A DNA stretch of 64,000 bases from Piscicola geometra (GCA_943735955.1 OX030955.1:4304835-4368834), one strand, 5' to 3'; positions 11,245 through 26,100 are shown, counted from the first letter of the stretch. Notes: generated by a model not told the origin, from the sequence alone. A program made the numbers and translations.

Positions 11245-14200
11245 TCAGGACGGGGCTTCCTTGATGCTGGCGAGCACTTGAGACCGCGCCTTGGTGTTCT
11301 TGAAGAGCGCCCTAACCAGTCGTTCCACCTCGCTGACACTCAACTCCTCCGCCAACGGTCCATATCCGCCCGCCCACCGCTCCTCGATCTCCGTCAACCT
11401 CGCCTCCATCATCCAACGCACCTCCTGGAAACTCTCCCATCCCTCCACGTGCCTCCTCAGCGCCATCACCACATCCCTCTCGTCCACCTCCGCAACCACC
11501 ACTTTCGCCTTGGCCACCTCAAGGTCACTTCCCTTCCAGCCCTTCACGTACTCATCATCATCATTACCACCCCCACAATCATCATCATGAACCCCATCAT
11601 CGCCATCATCATCATCACTCATCCTGCCCCTCAGCAGGGCGGTGAAGAGTTGGAGTGAGTCGTTGTGAAGCTGCTTGAGAAGACCTACAAGGTGGTTGGC
11701 ACTGCTGCACGAGAAGTCCTCAACCAGTGTTATGCCAACCACCACCTGACTCACCACCACCCCCAGGAGACCCCCTGGTGGGCGTTATAACACATTTTTG
11801 CTATTTAATTATATTAATAATAAAAAAATTTATAAAACAAAACAAAACAAAAAAAATGAAATAAAACAAAACAAAATAAAATACATTACAATAAGAAGTA
11901 CTATCCTCCTATCATCGAGCTCGTAGTTTTAGAATAGAAAAAAAAACACAAAGCACTCACCAATGCAGGAGACGCACACGGGCGTCGGCAGCACTGGCAG
12001 CCACAAGCGGAGCATGTGCTGCAGCTTCATCAGCACCATCCGCATGCACTTCACCGTGCTCGCCACGTTCACCTCCTTGTCCAGGTCGCCAAAGACTTGG
12101 TGCCGATGGTGAAGAAGAATTTATATATACATAAATCATCATTATCATCATCATCACCACCATCATCATCGTCACCACCACCATCATCAAAACCATCATC
12201 ATCATCACCACCATCATCATCATCATCATCACCTGCTTCGTTCTTGATGATAGTCGTGATCTGCTCCTTCTGGTCGTTCATCAACTTGCCGAGGTCGTGA
12301 ACTCCGACCTGTCTTAATGAGGTAACCAGGTCAAGGAAGGGCAGTTTGCAAAAAGGAGAGAAGTTGGTGCTGGAGAGGGTGGATGGAGGGCTGCTGGATG
12401 ACGGCTTGTTAGTGTGGCATTCTGATTGGACCAATTCAGGAGGGTTCGAAGGTTCCGGAAGTTTGGTGTGCAGGAGGATGAGCTGGTGCGCCAGAAAGAA
12501 GCAGTTGTTGTGGTGCAGCGCTGTCGGGAGGGTAGAAGCAGTGTACCTCACAATTCATCATCATCATCACCACCACCATCAGCATCATCATCATCGCCAC
12601 TCACCAGCAACGAACGCCAAGTTGTCGATCTCATCTCGATGCAGGGCGGGTGAAAGGACGATGAAGAGGTGGATGATGTGTCTAATCGCCACGAGAACCC
12701 TCTCGCCCTCCACCCCTCTCAACGCCTCCACCCCTCCCACCTCCTCCACTAGGGCTTCGACATTTCGCCAGTAGTCTTCTATGCTTTTGCTGCGTAGTCA
12801 TGGTGGTGTGTTGTGTCGTTGTGTGTTGGGACGTAGTGTGGTGGTGTGGTGTGTCGTTGTGTGTTGGGACGTAGTGTGGTGTTGTGGTGTGTTGTTGTGT
12901 AGTGTAGTGTTGTAGTGTGTTGTGGCATGGTGTGGTGTAGTGAGTCGGAAGTTAAATTTATATTTAAAAAATAATAAATTCAACAAAAAAATATGTCAAA
13001 AACTCTTCATACTACAAATGAAACGTTTAAAAATTGTTTGTTTTAAAAAACCACTTCACAAGCAAGCCTTCAAATCTTTTGCAACCCTACCACTCATCAT
13101 CATCATCAGCACCTTCCACTCCCACTCACAATCATCATCATCACTACCCTTCACTCATCATCATCATCATCATCACCACCACCATCCCATTGAAGGACCA
13201 ACCACCATCAGACACCTTATCATGCACTTGGGAAACTTAAATAGATGTTGCAGGCTTGAATCTAAAAGATCATCATCGGTATCATGATTGTCACCATCTT
13301 CCTTTTTCTTTATCATCTCCTTCTCTTGAACAGTGCCTTTAATTTTATTATTTTTAACTTTCTTTTTTTTCTTATTATTCTCACTACTATTACCATCAGT
13401 ACCTTGAGCCTTTCCCTGAATATTAGTATTTATCTTATCATCATTATTATTCCCCGTTTTATTATTATTGGTATTTTTGGCAAAGCTGAGCTTGTGGTTG
13501 ATGGATGCATGGGTGGCGAGGTGCAGTGGTTGTTTGAGGAGGCTTCTGGCGCTGATCAGGTGCTGGCGACACTTGCATGCAACGAAGGCTGAGGCTGCGT
13601 CATCGGTGCTCAAGCTGCTGCTGCTGCCATGGTGGGCTGCTAGCTCTGGTCGGAAGTGGTGGTTGTGGTTTTGTGGGGGGTGTGTGGTAGTGTTGTAGTG
13701 CTGTGGTGATGAAAATGGCAAAAGAGTAAATACTTTATACGCAGGTATGAGAATTTATGTTTAAACAATGCAACCCATGCACCGAAATAAGTTACACAAC
13801 GTTCAAAAAGACTCATAAAGCGTTCAATGAACACACAGAAGGCAGCGAAAAAACCTTCGACGAGGTGGCACTTGGCGGCAGAAGTCCTGCACTGGTTGAC
13901 CGCTTGCAGGAGGACCTCGAAGGACGCCATGTCCTCATCACTCCTCGCCCTCATCACCTCCCTCGACACCATCTCAAACACCTCCCCTCCCATCTTCTCT
14001 CCCACCCTCCGCAACAAGACGCAGCCCCCTTCACACTCCTTCAGAGTCCCTCCCAGAAAGTCTATTACTCTCTCCACGTTCTTGATCCTGCCTTGCAGCT
14101 CTAGAATCCCTTCACTTCCTTCTCTCTCGTCCTTCCCCTCCATCTTTTTTTCCTTCTGTTTCTCAATCACTAGAACATCATCATCAAGAGCAGCTTCTCC

Positions 14201-15437
14201 ACCATGCAAGATAACCTCTCTAAAGACCATCCTCATCAGCCTATCGCACAAGGCACCCACCACCCCCTCCAACAGTCCCAGGCAGTCCAGGGAAGAGACC
14301 AGATCAGTGAGGTTCTCCGTCTTGAACTGTAACGTCATCGCTTCGACTCCCTCCTTCTCCACACGCTGCCAGCAGATTTTCCCATCTATTTCCTACCGTG
14401 GAAATGAGCCAATTATATTCTGTTAAAGTTACAATTGAAACGTTAAAGTTTTTAATTATATTAAAACCTTTTAAATATTTCTAAATATAAATTAATGAAT
14501 CTGAATGAATTCTAGAGATGCCACCTTCTTGAGCATGTCTTTCAACTCTTTTTCTCTCTCTTGTACCCACTGTTGCAAGTGCCTGAAGGCAGTTGAATTC
14601 TCCAGAAATTCGTTCTCCGCCATCGAAATGGATAAGTACTCTGGAAAAGATGGAAAAGAATAAATAAAAAGCATTTAAAAAATAATTTTTAAATTAAATA
14701 TATTTTAACAAATTAATCTCAAGAACGCACTTTTAAGACTTTTAAGTTTCACAGAAGCCTCGTGGAGGCTGTTCCGAGCCAGAAGGTCCTCAATGCCAAC
14801 GAAGAGCTCACTCATCTCCGCCATCATCGCCACCACCTCCCTCTTCACTTGTTCCTTCGCCACCAGTCGTTCAACCCCTTCCATGCTGCATGCAGATATC
14901 TCAGCCATGATTTCCCTCTGTAAAATATAATCTTTAAATTTAAATATTCAATTAGTGAATTAATAAACTGGAAAAGCTCTCTTACAAACAGACCTGTTTT
15001 ATTAAATCACTCTCAAACTGTTTTCCCTTTTCGATTAGTCTTTCCACTCCCTCTCTCCTCTCCACTGCCTCCTCCATCTCTCCTCTGTGACTCAAGAAAA
15101 CCTCCGTCAGAGACTCATGACAGACTTCTTTGGAGACCTTCAACTTGTGCAGCACTTGCTCTAGTCCAGCGTCTGCATCTTTGCTTATCAAAAGATCTGT
15201 ATGAGTTGCATGTAGAAATAATCTAATTTAGTACCTCATACAGTTATAATTTTAATAGTTTGTTAATATTAGATTAAGCGTTAATGTCAGCTGTTTTATT
15301 TATTAGTCATTTATTTTCGACATAATTTACTCTTAGGCTAAGATTTTTAGATGATGACTAAATTTAAATTTCCAATAATTACCTTTTATTTTATCGAAAT
15401 CATTTTCTGAAAATGAGTAAGAAAAAAAGTTTTCCAT
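11245..15437 (-). CDS. ZW10: kinetochore/vesicle-tethering protein ZW10
   Basis: Ten exons (minus): 15437-15383, 15196-14994, 14917-14731, 14640-14525, 14392-13855, 13645-13216, 12789-12605, 12520-12233, 12095-11961, 11774-11245. All phases join, giving 888 aa (human ZW10: 779). Recognised by alignment from memory. The N-terminal coiled region is compatible. KCRQHLISARSLL matches the human KKCQDVIVAARNLM segment, ALHHNNCFFLAHQ matches AIHHNNCMYIAHH, LDLVTSLRQ matches VDLVPGFRR, and the C-terminus ERWAGGYGPLAEEL then VERLVRALFKNTKARSQ matches the conserved ZW10 tail. ZW10 works with Rod and Zwilch to recruit dynein and Mad1-Mad2 to unattached kinetochores, and with RINT1/NAG in Golgi-ER tethering. 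Extra length comes from a Lys/Asn/Asp-rich insert in exon 6 and an Asp-rich run in exon 10. It is head to head with NuMA. Confidence 0.92.
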
Positions 15438-15644
15438 AATTTTTATTAAGCAATAAATAAATTTAAAAGCCAAAACTTTAGTGTCGAAAACATAGAAAGT
15501 TTATATAAACTGTCTATGTTTTTGACACTAAGATTAATGACAATTTAAAAAAAACTATTTTTTCTGATTACTTAATTAAAATTTCTCCAAAAAAATTTCA
15601 ATTTAATTTTACAAGTAAACTACAAACAGATTAAAGAAATGCAG

Positions 15645-16085
15645 ATTAAAGTTATGCAGCTAGAGTCGTTAGCCGTACTCTTTTTTATCACCACATTAGA
15701 CCCTCTCTCATCTCATTACATTGGCTCCCCATCAAATTTAGGATTATATTTAAAATCTGTGTTTTATGTTTAAATTAAAAAACTCCCCAGTATCCCCAAA
15801 ATACTTCAAATCATTAATAACTCACCCTCATAGAAGTAATTTAAGATCATCCACTCAAAATCATTGTTTCATCCCTTCCATTAATAACTCTTTTGCTAAA
15901 CTTTCTTTCCATTATACAGGTCCATATATTTGGAACTCATTACCTCCATATTTAACTACTTCAAAATCATTATTTACTTTTCGTAAGGATCTGAAGACAT
16001 ATCTGTTTAACAAATTTATTTACGATCGCTCTTGAATTTGATGAAAGAGCGCTATAGAATCTATTTGATTGATTGATTGATTGAA
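15645..16085 (+). mobile_element. LINE 3' end (reverse transcriptase C-terminus plus GATT tail)
   Basis: Plus-strand translation shows the C-terminal end of a CR1/L2-like ORF2: HWLP near 15725, then in the open frame 15766-16035 the blocks SNLRSSTQNHC, GPYIWNSLPPYL and FRKDLKTYLFNKF. It ends with a (TTGA)n tail at about 16060-16085 after AAAGAGCGCTATAGAATC. It is 5'-truncated. It lies between the divergent ZW10 and NuMA starts. Tail-only relatives are at about 30815-30880 and 57296-57340. Confidence 0.85.
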
Positions 16086-17192
16086 ATATGAGACTTTTCA
16101 TACAGGCCCCACCCTCGGGAGAAGAAAAGTTGGCCTGTATAACAATAACCCGAAGATGATGATGATGATGATCTGCCTTTTTTTCTCTCCACAATCATCA
16201 TCATCAAGACTATCATGATTAACTTCAGTTTCACAAAAATCTTCATATTAATCTCCAAAATTACCCTTAACTCTTGTCTATTATGATCATCATCGGCATT
16301 CTTATCATCACTACCATGACCAAGGCCATTTTTACAACCGCATCAAATATCAAGCACTGTCATGTCACACTAGTTCCTCCACCATTACCATATAGCTACA
16401 AAAGATGGTATCTATGGGCAAAATGTTTTGTCTGTGAGTATGTTGTGGTGACGAAGTGTTTAAGAAAGAAAGTGGATGATTTAAAAGAAAGAAAATATTG
16501 CTTTAATTAATAGGAAAGTTATAAAGATATTGAGTGGAATAAAGAGCAGAATCCTCTGCGGGAAGTGTGACGTCAACTCTTGTTCCATGCAACAAGAAAA
16601 TAGAATAAAATGCCCCCCATTTGTTGAATTATAAATACAAAGACGATTATTATTAATTAATGCGGCATAAAGCTGAACGAGCCACGTGACATCCCTTGTG
16701 CAACATCATTACAGTAGTGTTGGCATGTGTCAGAAAATATTGGTGCGCTGGTGGATGAGAGATACAGACATGGCTTCATTTAAGGGACATGGGAAGAAAG
16801 TCAAGAAGGAAACCCAGTTCCTGATCTATGGATTAAAGCATTTCATGGTTAATTATTTGACAAACTCTATGTCATAGGCAACCAATGACAATCAGTCAAC
16901 CATTATCACGTGATTTTTGGCGGTTTGAACCATATATAAAGAATAAATTAATGCCAACTACATTAAATAGTAATATGTATTAAATCGAGATTCTCAACTC
17001 TAAACCGAACTTTTCAAGGTTAAAATTTTTTTAATCTTTTAAAGTTTAGTTCACAAATTTATTAAACTTTAAAGGTTAAAATATTTTTAAAAATTCAATC
17101 TGAATTATAAACGAGCACAACCCATCTTTGGCGGACTTTGTAAATAATTTAAATTCAACAAGTTATTGCAAAATTTATTAAAATATAAGGAA
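16086..17192. other. intergenic between ZW10 and NuMA; presumed NuMA promoter region
   Basis: Short ORFs here (16274-16510, 16686-16877) lack coding signature. A CACGTGAC element lies at 16682-16688 and a TATATAAAG-like motif at about 16932. Transcription start not determined. Confidence 0.45.
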
Positions 17193-20100
17193 ATGAGTTT
17201 ACATGATGAACAAGTTATTTTACTATGGGTGAGTTGGATTTATTTAACACGCTTCGTATACAAAATTATTCAGACATATTTATTAAATTTAATAATGATT
17301 TTACCAATCAATGAAGATTAATGGCGTTGTGAAAAAAGAATTCAAGAATATTCAAGAGCTCAGGGATGGCAAGGATCTGTTAAAAATACTCAAAACAATG
17401 TAAGTTTTTAAACCCTTGTTGAAACTTAAAATATGCAAGTTTTATAAAAGAAAGCACTATTAATTTGGAGATGGCTCAAAGAAGGTTTGAATTATTTTTG
17501 AACAGCAACCCAATTGACTGTTCAAGCATCATTGGCGGCTGCAAGGAGGAGGCATCACTGGCCACTGTTCACAGGAAGCTTGAATGTGAGATAAAACAAT
17601 GGAATACACATGACAGAAATCATTTTCCTTTAGTTTTATAAATCTGTTAATGCGTTTATCCAAAAAACAAAGCTATTTAAAAGTTATTTAATTATGTTAA
17701 AACATGAAACTTTATTATTTATATTCTTGACTCTGCAGGCAGATTCAATACAAAGTTTCCAGATGTAGATGTGGTTAGAGCTGCCGGAGGAGATGGAAGA
17801 GAACTTCAGAAAGTAAATCTTAGTTTACAAAGAATCTGTATAAGCATCCTAATCACATAGTAATACTATCAGTTGATATTTACGATTACTATACATTAAA
17901 TAATTAAATAAATTCTTCATTTGCGATCTTTGACACGAAAACAGTTGGTGATGCTGGTGCTGGTTGCGGGCATGTTGAGCGACTGCATAGAGGACTTCAC
18001 ACAGCCGATAAGGGTGTTTGACGAGGCAACCCGCTGCAGCATCAAGCACCTTATCAACGCGACAGTGCAGTCGAACATGCAATTGAAGGAACGACCGATG
18101 GACAACAGTCTCCACATCGACGACAGCATCTCAGGTGCTGAGTCATTGTTGTCGTCTTATTTTTATCCTTATTCTTGAGGGTGTCTGCAAATGATTCAAG
18201 TCATTCACAGACTTACACACACACCTGCACAGCCAGTCCAGAGAGGCTCGGCTGCAGTCCCTGCGCCAACCACTTCAAGCTGGAGGCCTTCATCTCGCCC
18301 TCCCTCAACCCCTTCACTCCCAACAAGAGCCCCTCTCTCAATGTCAAGGTACGCGTCTGTTTGTGTTTGTTTGAGTCTGTTTGTATTTGTTTGAGTCTTT
18401 GTGTTTGTGTTTGTTTGTATTTGTTTGTGTTTGTTTGTGTCTGTTTGTATTTGTTTGTATTTTTTCTATGATGCATGTCAAGTTCCGCTTTATTGTCTTC
18501 TCAAGGGCTCTTCTTTCAAACAAGACACACACACACACACACACATAAACACACATACACATACACAAACAGCTGAGGCAGAACGAAGAACGTCTAGTGA
18601 AGTTGATGGGCACGTTGAAGTGCGAGAAGTCGTTGAGGGGAGAGATTGAGGGTGAGTTGAGGGCTAGGGATGAGGAGATCGAGAGGTTGAGGAGTGAGTT
18701 GAGGGAGGTGGGTGAGGAGTTGAAGGAGGTTTGCAAGAGGCGACAGCTGGAGACTCAAGAACTGCTGCTTCAGTTGCAGACTCTGGAGGAGGAGAAACAG
18801 TCTGCAGTGCAAGAGACAACCCTCCTGACCAACAGGTGATGCTATAGTTTGGTCTTGAAGCTCGTCCGGGTATACGCCACGCTGATAATATTCGTTGTTG
18901 TATTGTATAGTTGATGCAGTGGTTGGAGTGTTTGCTAGAGCGTTTGCAACTTGTTTCAAACAGGCCAACCAACATCACCACCACCACCACCATCAGCACC
19001 ATCATCACTACCACCATCATCACTACCACCACCACCATCATCACTACCACCATCACCACCATCACCACCGCCACGGCAGAGAGAAGAAGGTGCGCAGGGA
19101 GTTGAGTGAGGAGAAGGAGAGGCAGGCATTCCTTCAAAAACACAACGAGGAACTGCTCGAGGAGGTCGCCAACCTGAACACGTGCTGCTCCTCGCAACGC
19201 CGGCAACTGCACTCCCTCAGCACACAACTCTCTTCCTCCACCCTCCTCAGCCAACAACTCACCGTTCGACTCTGTTCTACTTCGTTGCATGTGTTGGTAG
19301 TCTGTGCCTGGTGCCATGCACACACACGCACACACATACACATACATACATACACACATACATACATACACACTTACACACATACATACATACATACATA
19401 CACTCATACATACACAGGATGATTTGGCAGGCATGCGGATGGAGGGGCAGGTGCTGAGGCAGGAGTTGCAGGCACTGCGCAGGGAACAGCAGGACTCCAG
19501 CGAGATGCTTCAGCTGCAGCAACTGCAACGCCAAGAGACACTCAACAAAAGTAGGTCGTCTCGAGGAGGCATCATCGTCATCATCACTCCAGTATCATCA
19601 TCATCATTGTCGTCGTCATCATTATCATCATAACCTCTGTATTATCATCATCACCTCTGCATCATCATCACCTCCATCACTGCATCATATTACAGGTGAG
19701 AGTGTGGAGGAGTGTTGGGGAGATGTGGTGGAGAAGAAGCTGAAGGAAGAGATTGAGGAGTTGGAGGAGAGGATGGAGAGAGATGGTGAGAAGGTGCTGT
19801 TGTTGGAGAGAGAGAAGGAGGAGTTGGTGGAGAGGGTGAGTGTTTTGGGAAAGAGGATAGAGAAGCTGGAAATGAATGAAGACAACTTGAAGAAAGGGGT
19901 GGAGGAGGAAAGAAAGAGGGTGGAGGAGTTAAAACTGAGTGAAGACAACTTGAGGAAGGATGTGGAAGAGGAAAGGAAGAGGGTGGAGGAGTTAAAAATG
20001 AGTGAAGACAATTTAAAGAAGGAGGTGGAGGAGTTAAAAATGAATGAAGACAACTTGAAGAAGGATGTGGAGGAGTTAAAAAGGAGTGAAGACAACTTGA

Positions 20101-23100
20101 AGAAGGATGTGGAGGAGTTAAAAATGAGTGAAGACAATTTAAAGAAGGATATGGAAGAGGAAAGGAAGATGGTGGAGGAGTTAAAAATGAGTGAAGACAA
20201 CTTGAAGAAGGATGTGGAGGAGTTAAAAAGGAGTGAAGACAACTTGAAGAAGGATGTGGAGGAGTTAAAAATGAGTGAAGACAACTTGAAGAAGGATGTG
20301 GAGGAGTTAAAAATGAGTGAAGACAACTTGAAGAAGGATGTGGAGGAGTTAAAAATGAGTGAAGACAACTTGAAGAAGGATGTGGAAGAGGAAAGGAAGA
20401 GGGTGGAGGAGTTAAAAATGAGTGAAGACAACTTGAAGAAGGAGGTGGAGGAGGAAAGGAAGAGGGTGGAGGAGTTAAAAATGAGTGAAGACAACTTGAA
20501 GAAGGATGTGGAGGAGTTGAAAATGAGTGAAGACAACTTGAAGAAGGATGTGGAGGAGTTAAAAAGGAGTGAAGACAACTTGAAGAAGGATGTGGAGGAG
20601 TTAAAAATGAGTGAAGACAATTTAAAGAAGGAGGTGGAGGAGTTAAAAATGAGTGAAGACAACTTGAAGAAGGATGTGGAGGAGTTACAAATGAGTGAAG
20701 ACAACTTGAAGAAGGATGTGGAGGAGTTAAAAATGAGTGAAGACAATTTAAAGAAGGATGTGGAGGAGTTAAAAATGAGTGAAGACAACTTGAAGAAAGA
20801 TGTGGAGGAGTTAAAAATGAGTGAAGTCAATTTAAAGAAGGAGGTGGAGGAGTTAAAAATGAGTGAAGACAATTTAAAGAAGGAGGTGGAAGAGGAAAGG
20901 AAGAGGGTGGAGGAGTTAAAAATGAGTGAAGACAACTTGAAGAAGGAGGTGGAGGAGGAAAGGAACAGGGTGGAGGAGTTAAAAATGAGTGAAGACAACT
21001 TGAAGAAGGAGGTGGAGGAGTTAAAAATGAGTGAAGACAACTTGAAGAAGGATGTGGAGGAGTTAAAAATGAGTGAAGACAACTTGAAGAAGGATATGGA
21101 GGAGTTAAAAATGAATGAAGACAACTTGAAGAAGGATGTGGAGGAGTTAAAAATGAGTGAAGACAATTTAAAGAAGGAGGTGGAGGAGTTAAAAATGAAT
21201 GAAGACAACTTGAAGAAGGAGGTGGAGGAGTTAAAAATGAGTGAAGACAATTTAAAGAAGGAGGTGGAGGAGTTACAAATGAGTGAAGACAATTTAAAGA
21301 AGGAGGGGGAAGAGGAAAGGAAGAGGGTGGAGGAGTTAAAAATGAGTGAAGACAACTTGAAGAAGGATGTGGAGGAGTTAAAAAGGAGTGAAGACAACTT
21401 GAAGAAGGATGTGGAGGAGTTAAAAATGAGTGAAGACAATTTAAAGAAGGAGGTGGAGGAGTTGAAAATGAGTGAAGACAATTTAAAGAAGGATGTGGAG
21501 GAGTTACAAATGAGTGAAGACAACTTGAAGAAGGAGGTGGAGGAGTTAAAAATGAGTGAAGACAACTTGAAGAAGGATGTGGAGGAGTTACAAATGAGTG
21601 AAGACAATTTAAAGAAGGAGGTGGAAGAGGAAAGGAAGAGGGTGGAGGAGTTAAAAATGAGTGAAGACAACTTGAAGAAGGATGTGGAGGAGTTAAAAAG
21701 GAGTGAAGACAACTTGAAGAAGGATGTGGAGGAGTTAAAAATGAGTGAAGACAATTTAAAGAAGGAGGTGGAGGAGTTGAAAATGAGTGAAGACAATTTA
21801 AAGAAGGATGTGGAGGAGTTACAAATGAGTGAAGACAACTTGAAGAAGGAGGTGGAGGAGTTAAAAATGAGTGAAGACAACTTGAAGAAGGATGTGGAGG
21901 AGTTACAAATGAGTGAAGACAATTTAAAGAAGGAGGTGGAAGAGGAAAGGAAGAGGGTGGAGGAGTTAAAAATGAGTGAAGACAACTTGAAGAAGGATGT
22001 GGAGGAGTTAAAAAGGAGTGAAGACAACTTGAAGAAGGATGTGGAGGAGTTAAAAATGAGTGAAGACAATTTAAAGAAGGAGGTGGAGGAGTTGAAAATG
22101 AGTGAAGACAATTTAAAGAAGGAGGTGGAGGAGTTAAAAAGGAGTGAAGACAACTTGAAGAAGGATGTGGAGGAGGTTAAAATGAGTGAAGACAACTTGA
22201 AGAAAGATGTGGAGGAGTTAAAAATGAGTGAAGACAATTTAAAGAAGGAGGTGGAGGAGTTAAAAATGAGTGAAGACAATTTAAAGAAGGAGGTGGAAGA
22301 GGAAAGGAAGAGGGTGGAGGAGTTAAAAATGAGTGAAGACAATTTAAAGAAGGATATGGAAGAGGAAAGGAAGAGGGTGGAGGAGTTAAAAATGAATGAA
22401 GACAATTTAAAGAAGGATATGGAAGAGGAAAGGAAGAGGGTGGAGGAGTTAAAAATGAGTGAAGACAACTTGAAGAAGGATGTGGAGGAGTTAAAAAGGA
22501 GTGAAGACAACTTGAAGAAGGATGTGGAGGAGTTAAAAAGGAGTGAAGACAACTTGAAGAAGGATGTGGAGGAGTTAAAAATGAGTGAAGACAATTTAAA
22601 GAAGGAGGTGGAGGAGTTGAAAATGAGTGAAGACAACTTGAATAAGGATGTGGAGGAGTTAAAAATGAGTGAAGACAATTTAAAGAAGGAGGTGGAAGAG
22701 GAAAGGAAGAGGGTGGAGGAGTTAAAAATGAGTGAAGACAACTTGAAGAAGGATGTGGAGGAGTTAAAAAGGAGTGAAGACAACTTGAAGAAGGATGTGG
22801 AGGAGTTAAAAATGAGTGAAGACAACTTGAAGAAGGATGTGGAGGAGTTACAAATGAGTGAAGACAACTTGAAGAAGGATGTGGAGGAGTTAAAAATGAG
22901 TGAAGACAACTTGAAGAAGGATGTGGAGGAGTTAAAAATGAGTGAAGACAACTTGAAGAAGGAGGTGGAGGAGGAAAGGAAGAGGGTGGAGGAGTTAAAA
23001 ATGAGTGAAGACAATTTAAAGAAAGAGGTGGAGGAGTTAAAAATGAGTGAAGACAATTTAAAGAAGGAGGTGGAGGAGTTAAAAAGGAGTGAAGACAACT

Positions 23101-26100
23101 TGAAGAAGGATGTGGAGGAGTTAAAAATGAGTGAAGACAATTTAAAGAAAGAGGTGGAGGAGTTAAAAATGAGTGAAGACAATTTAAAGAAGGAGGTGGA
23201 AGAGGAAAGGAAGAGGGTGGAGGAGTTAAAAATGAATGAAGACAATTTAAAGAAGTATATGGAAGAGGAAAGGAAGAGGGTGGAGGAGTTAAAAATGAGT
23301 GAAGACAACTTGAAGAAGGATGTGGAGGAGTTAAAAAGGAGTGAAGACAACTTGAAGAAGGATGTGGAGGAGTTAAAAATGAGTGAAGACAATTTAAAGA
23401 AGGAGGTGGAGGAGTTGAAAATGAGTGAAGACAACTTGAAGAAGGATGTGGAGGAGTTAAAAATGAGTGAAGACAATTTAAAGAAGGAGGTGGAAGAGGA
23501 AAGGAAGAGGGTGGAGGAGTTAAAAATGAGTGAAGACAACTTGAAGAAGGATGTGGAGGAGTTAAAAAGGAGTGAAGACAACTTGAAGAAGGAGGTGGAG
23601 GAGTTAAAAATGAGTGAAGACAACTTGAAGAAGGATGTGGAGGAGTTAAAAATGAGTGAAGACAATTTAAAGAAGGAGGTGGAAGAGGAAAGGAAGAGGG
23701 TGGAAGAGTTAAAAATGAGTGAAGACAACTTGAAGAAGGAGGTGGAGGAGTTAAAAATGAGTGAAGACAACTTGAAGAAAGATGTGGAGGAGTTAAAAAT
23801 GAGTGAAGACAACTTGAAGAAGGATGTGGAGGAGTTAAAAATGAGTGAAGACAACTTGAAGAAGGAGGTGGAGGAGTTAAAAATGAGTGAAGACAATTTA
23901 AAGAAGGATATGGAAGAGGAAAGGAAGAGGGTGGAGGAGTTAAAAATGAGTGAAGACAATTTAAAGAAGGATATGGAAGAGGAAAGGAAGAGGGTGGAGG
24001 AGTTAAAAATGAGTGAAGACAACTTGAAGAAGGATGTGGAAGAGGAAAGGAAGAGGGTGGAGGAGTTAAAAATGAGTGAAGACAACTTGAAGAAGGATGT
24101 GGAGGAGTTACAAATGAGTGAAGACAACTTGAAGAAGGAGGTGGAGGAGGAAAGGAAGAGGGTGGAGGAGTTAAAAATGAGTGAAGACAACTTGAAGAAG
24201 GAGGTGGAGGAGTTAAAAATGAGTGAAGACAACTTGAAGAAAGATGTGGAGGAGTTAAAAATGAGTGAAGACAACTTGAAGAAGGAGGTGGAGGAGTTAA
24301 AAATGAGTGAAGACAATTTAAAGAATGATATGGAAGAGGAAAGGAAGAGGGTGGAGGAGTTAAAAATGAGTGAAGACAATTTAAAGAAGGATATGGAAGA
24401 GGAAAGGAAGAGGGTGGAGGAGTTAAAAATGAGTGAAGACAACTTGAAGAAGGATGTGGAGGAGTTAAAAAGGAGTGAAGACAACTTGAAGAAGGATGTG
24501 GAGGAGTTAAAAATGAGTGAAGACAACTTGAAGAAGGAGGTGGAGGAGGAAAGGAAGAGGGTGGAGGAGTTAAAAATGAGTGAAGACAACTTGAAGAAGG
24601 AGGTGGAGGAGTTAAAAATGAGTGAAGACAACTTGAAGAAGGATGTGGAGGAGTTAAAAATGAGTGAAGACAACTTAAAGAAGGATTTGGAGGAGTTAAA
24701 AATGAGTGAAGACAACTTGAAGAAGGAGGTGGAGGAGTTAAAAATGAGTGAAGACAACTTGAAGAAGGAGGTGGAGGAGTTAAAAATGAGTGAAGACAAC
24801 TTGAAGAAGGATGTGGAGGAGTTAAAAATGAGTGAAGAAAATTTAAAGAAGGAGGTGGAGGAGTTAAAAATGAGTGAAGACAATTTAAAGAAGGATGTGG
24901 AGGAGTTAAAAATGAGTGAAGACAATTTAAAGAAGGATGTGAAGGAGGAAAGGAAGAGAGTGGAAGTGTGGCAGACTGGGTATAAGGAGGTTGAGGCTCA
25001 TATGAAGCAGGTTCTGGAGGCTCAGCAGAAGTGGAAGGAAGCGAGTGTAGCAAGGCAGGAGGACTTGGATAGGCAGGCGCAACAGCTGTTCGGACTCCTG
25101 CACCCTGGCAAGCAGAACCACCACCAGGACATCTTCCACACCCTCAAGCACCTCAGACAACTTGCAGAAACCAGCCATCCACTACAGGTTCGTTCGCTTG
25201 GCCACTTATTTGCTGTGTGCTCTTCTCACTCACCATTGAATTATCTCTTTTTTAACCACCCCAAAATTATTACTTGCCAGGTCTCCAAACCAATTTGTGA
25301 ACGCACCTGTAGCCTTTCCAAACCCAACCACTCTCGATCCACCTGCAACATTGCCCACTCATCTACCTTCTCAGCACTCGCAAACACCAGCCAAGGTTGC
25401 TGCAAGTCTTCTCTTCCTCACCATCTCTTATTACACATTAAACCATGTTTCATCTCTCTAGCACCACCTCCATCACCAACCACCACCAACCGCTTCCACC
25501 TCAATCACCACCTCCACCACCAACCACCTCCACCACCAACCACCTCCACCTCAATCACCACCAACCACCACCAACCACCTCCACCTCAATCACCACCAAC
25601 CACCACCAACCACCTCCACCTCAATCACCACCTCCACACCACAGGCATGAAAACCTCCAGGGCGTCAACAGCATCGGCCACAGGAAAGACCGATAGAGTA
25701 GCTGCAAGGAAAGATGGAGCCTGGAACAAGTGAGAGCGCTTGCAACTTCACTAACGTTTCAATTTTGGCTTAGACTCCTACTTGCGGTGTCTGAGACGAT
25801 TAGTCTTTACCAAATGCTGCACCACACTCAGTTACGGAGCTCCGATCAGACCCACTTCTGCCCGCCCTGCCGATGTCACCACCACCTCCTGCCACATGCC
25901 TCTGACACAGCAGGAAGCGCTGAAGCGGAAGAAGGGTGGTCAGTCCAGGGTGCAACCACCACCTACCATCAGTGCAGTCTTCAGTTCCATCGTAGCAGGC
26001 TTCGGCACGAGTGTGCATGGTGAAGATGAAGATGAGCAACTGGAATGGGGACAGCTGCGGAGGCTTAGAGACTTCAAGGCTCCTTCGAACCACTTCACAT

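Noticed and set aside
19685..25053. Antisense ORFs of 1,746 and 958 codons over NuMA exon 10
   Set aside because: They mirror the 42-bp sense repeat, which lacks stops in those frames; the sense frame has domain matches on both sides and splice continuity.
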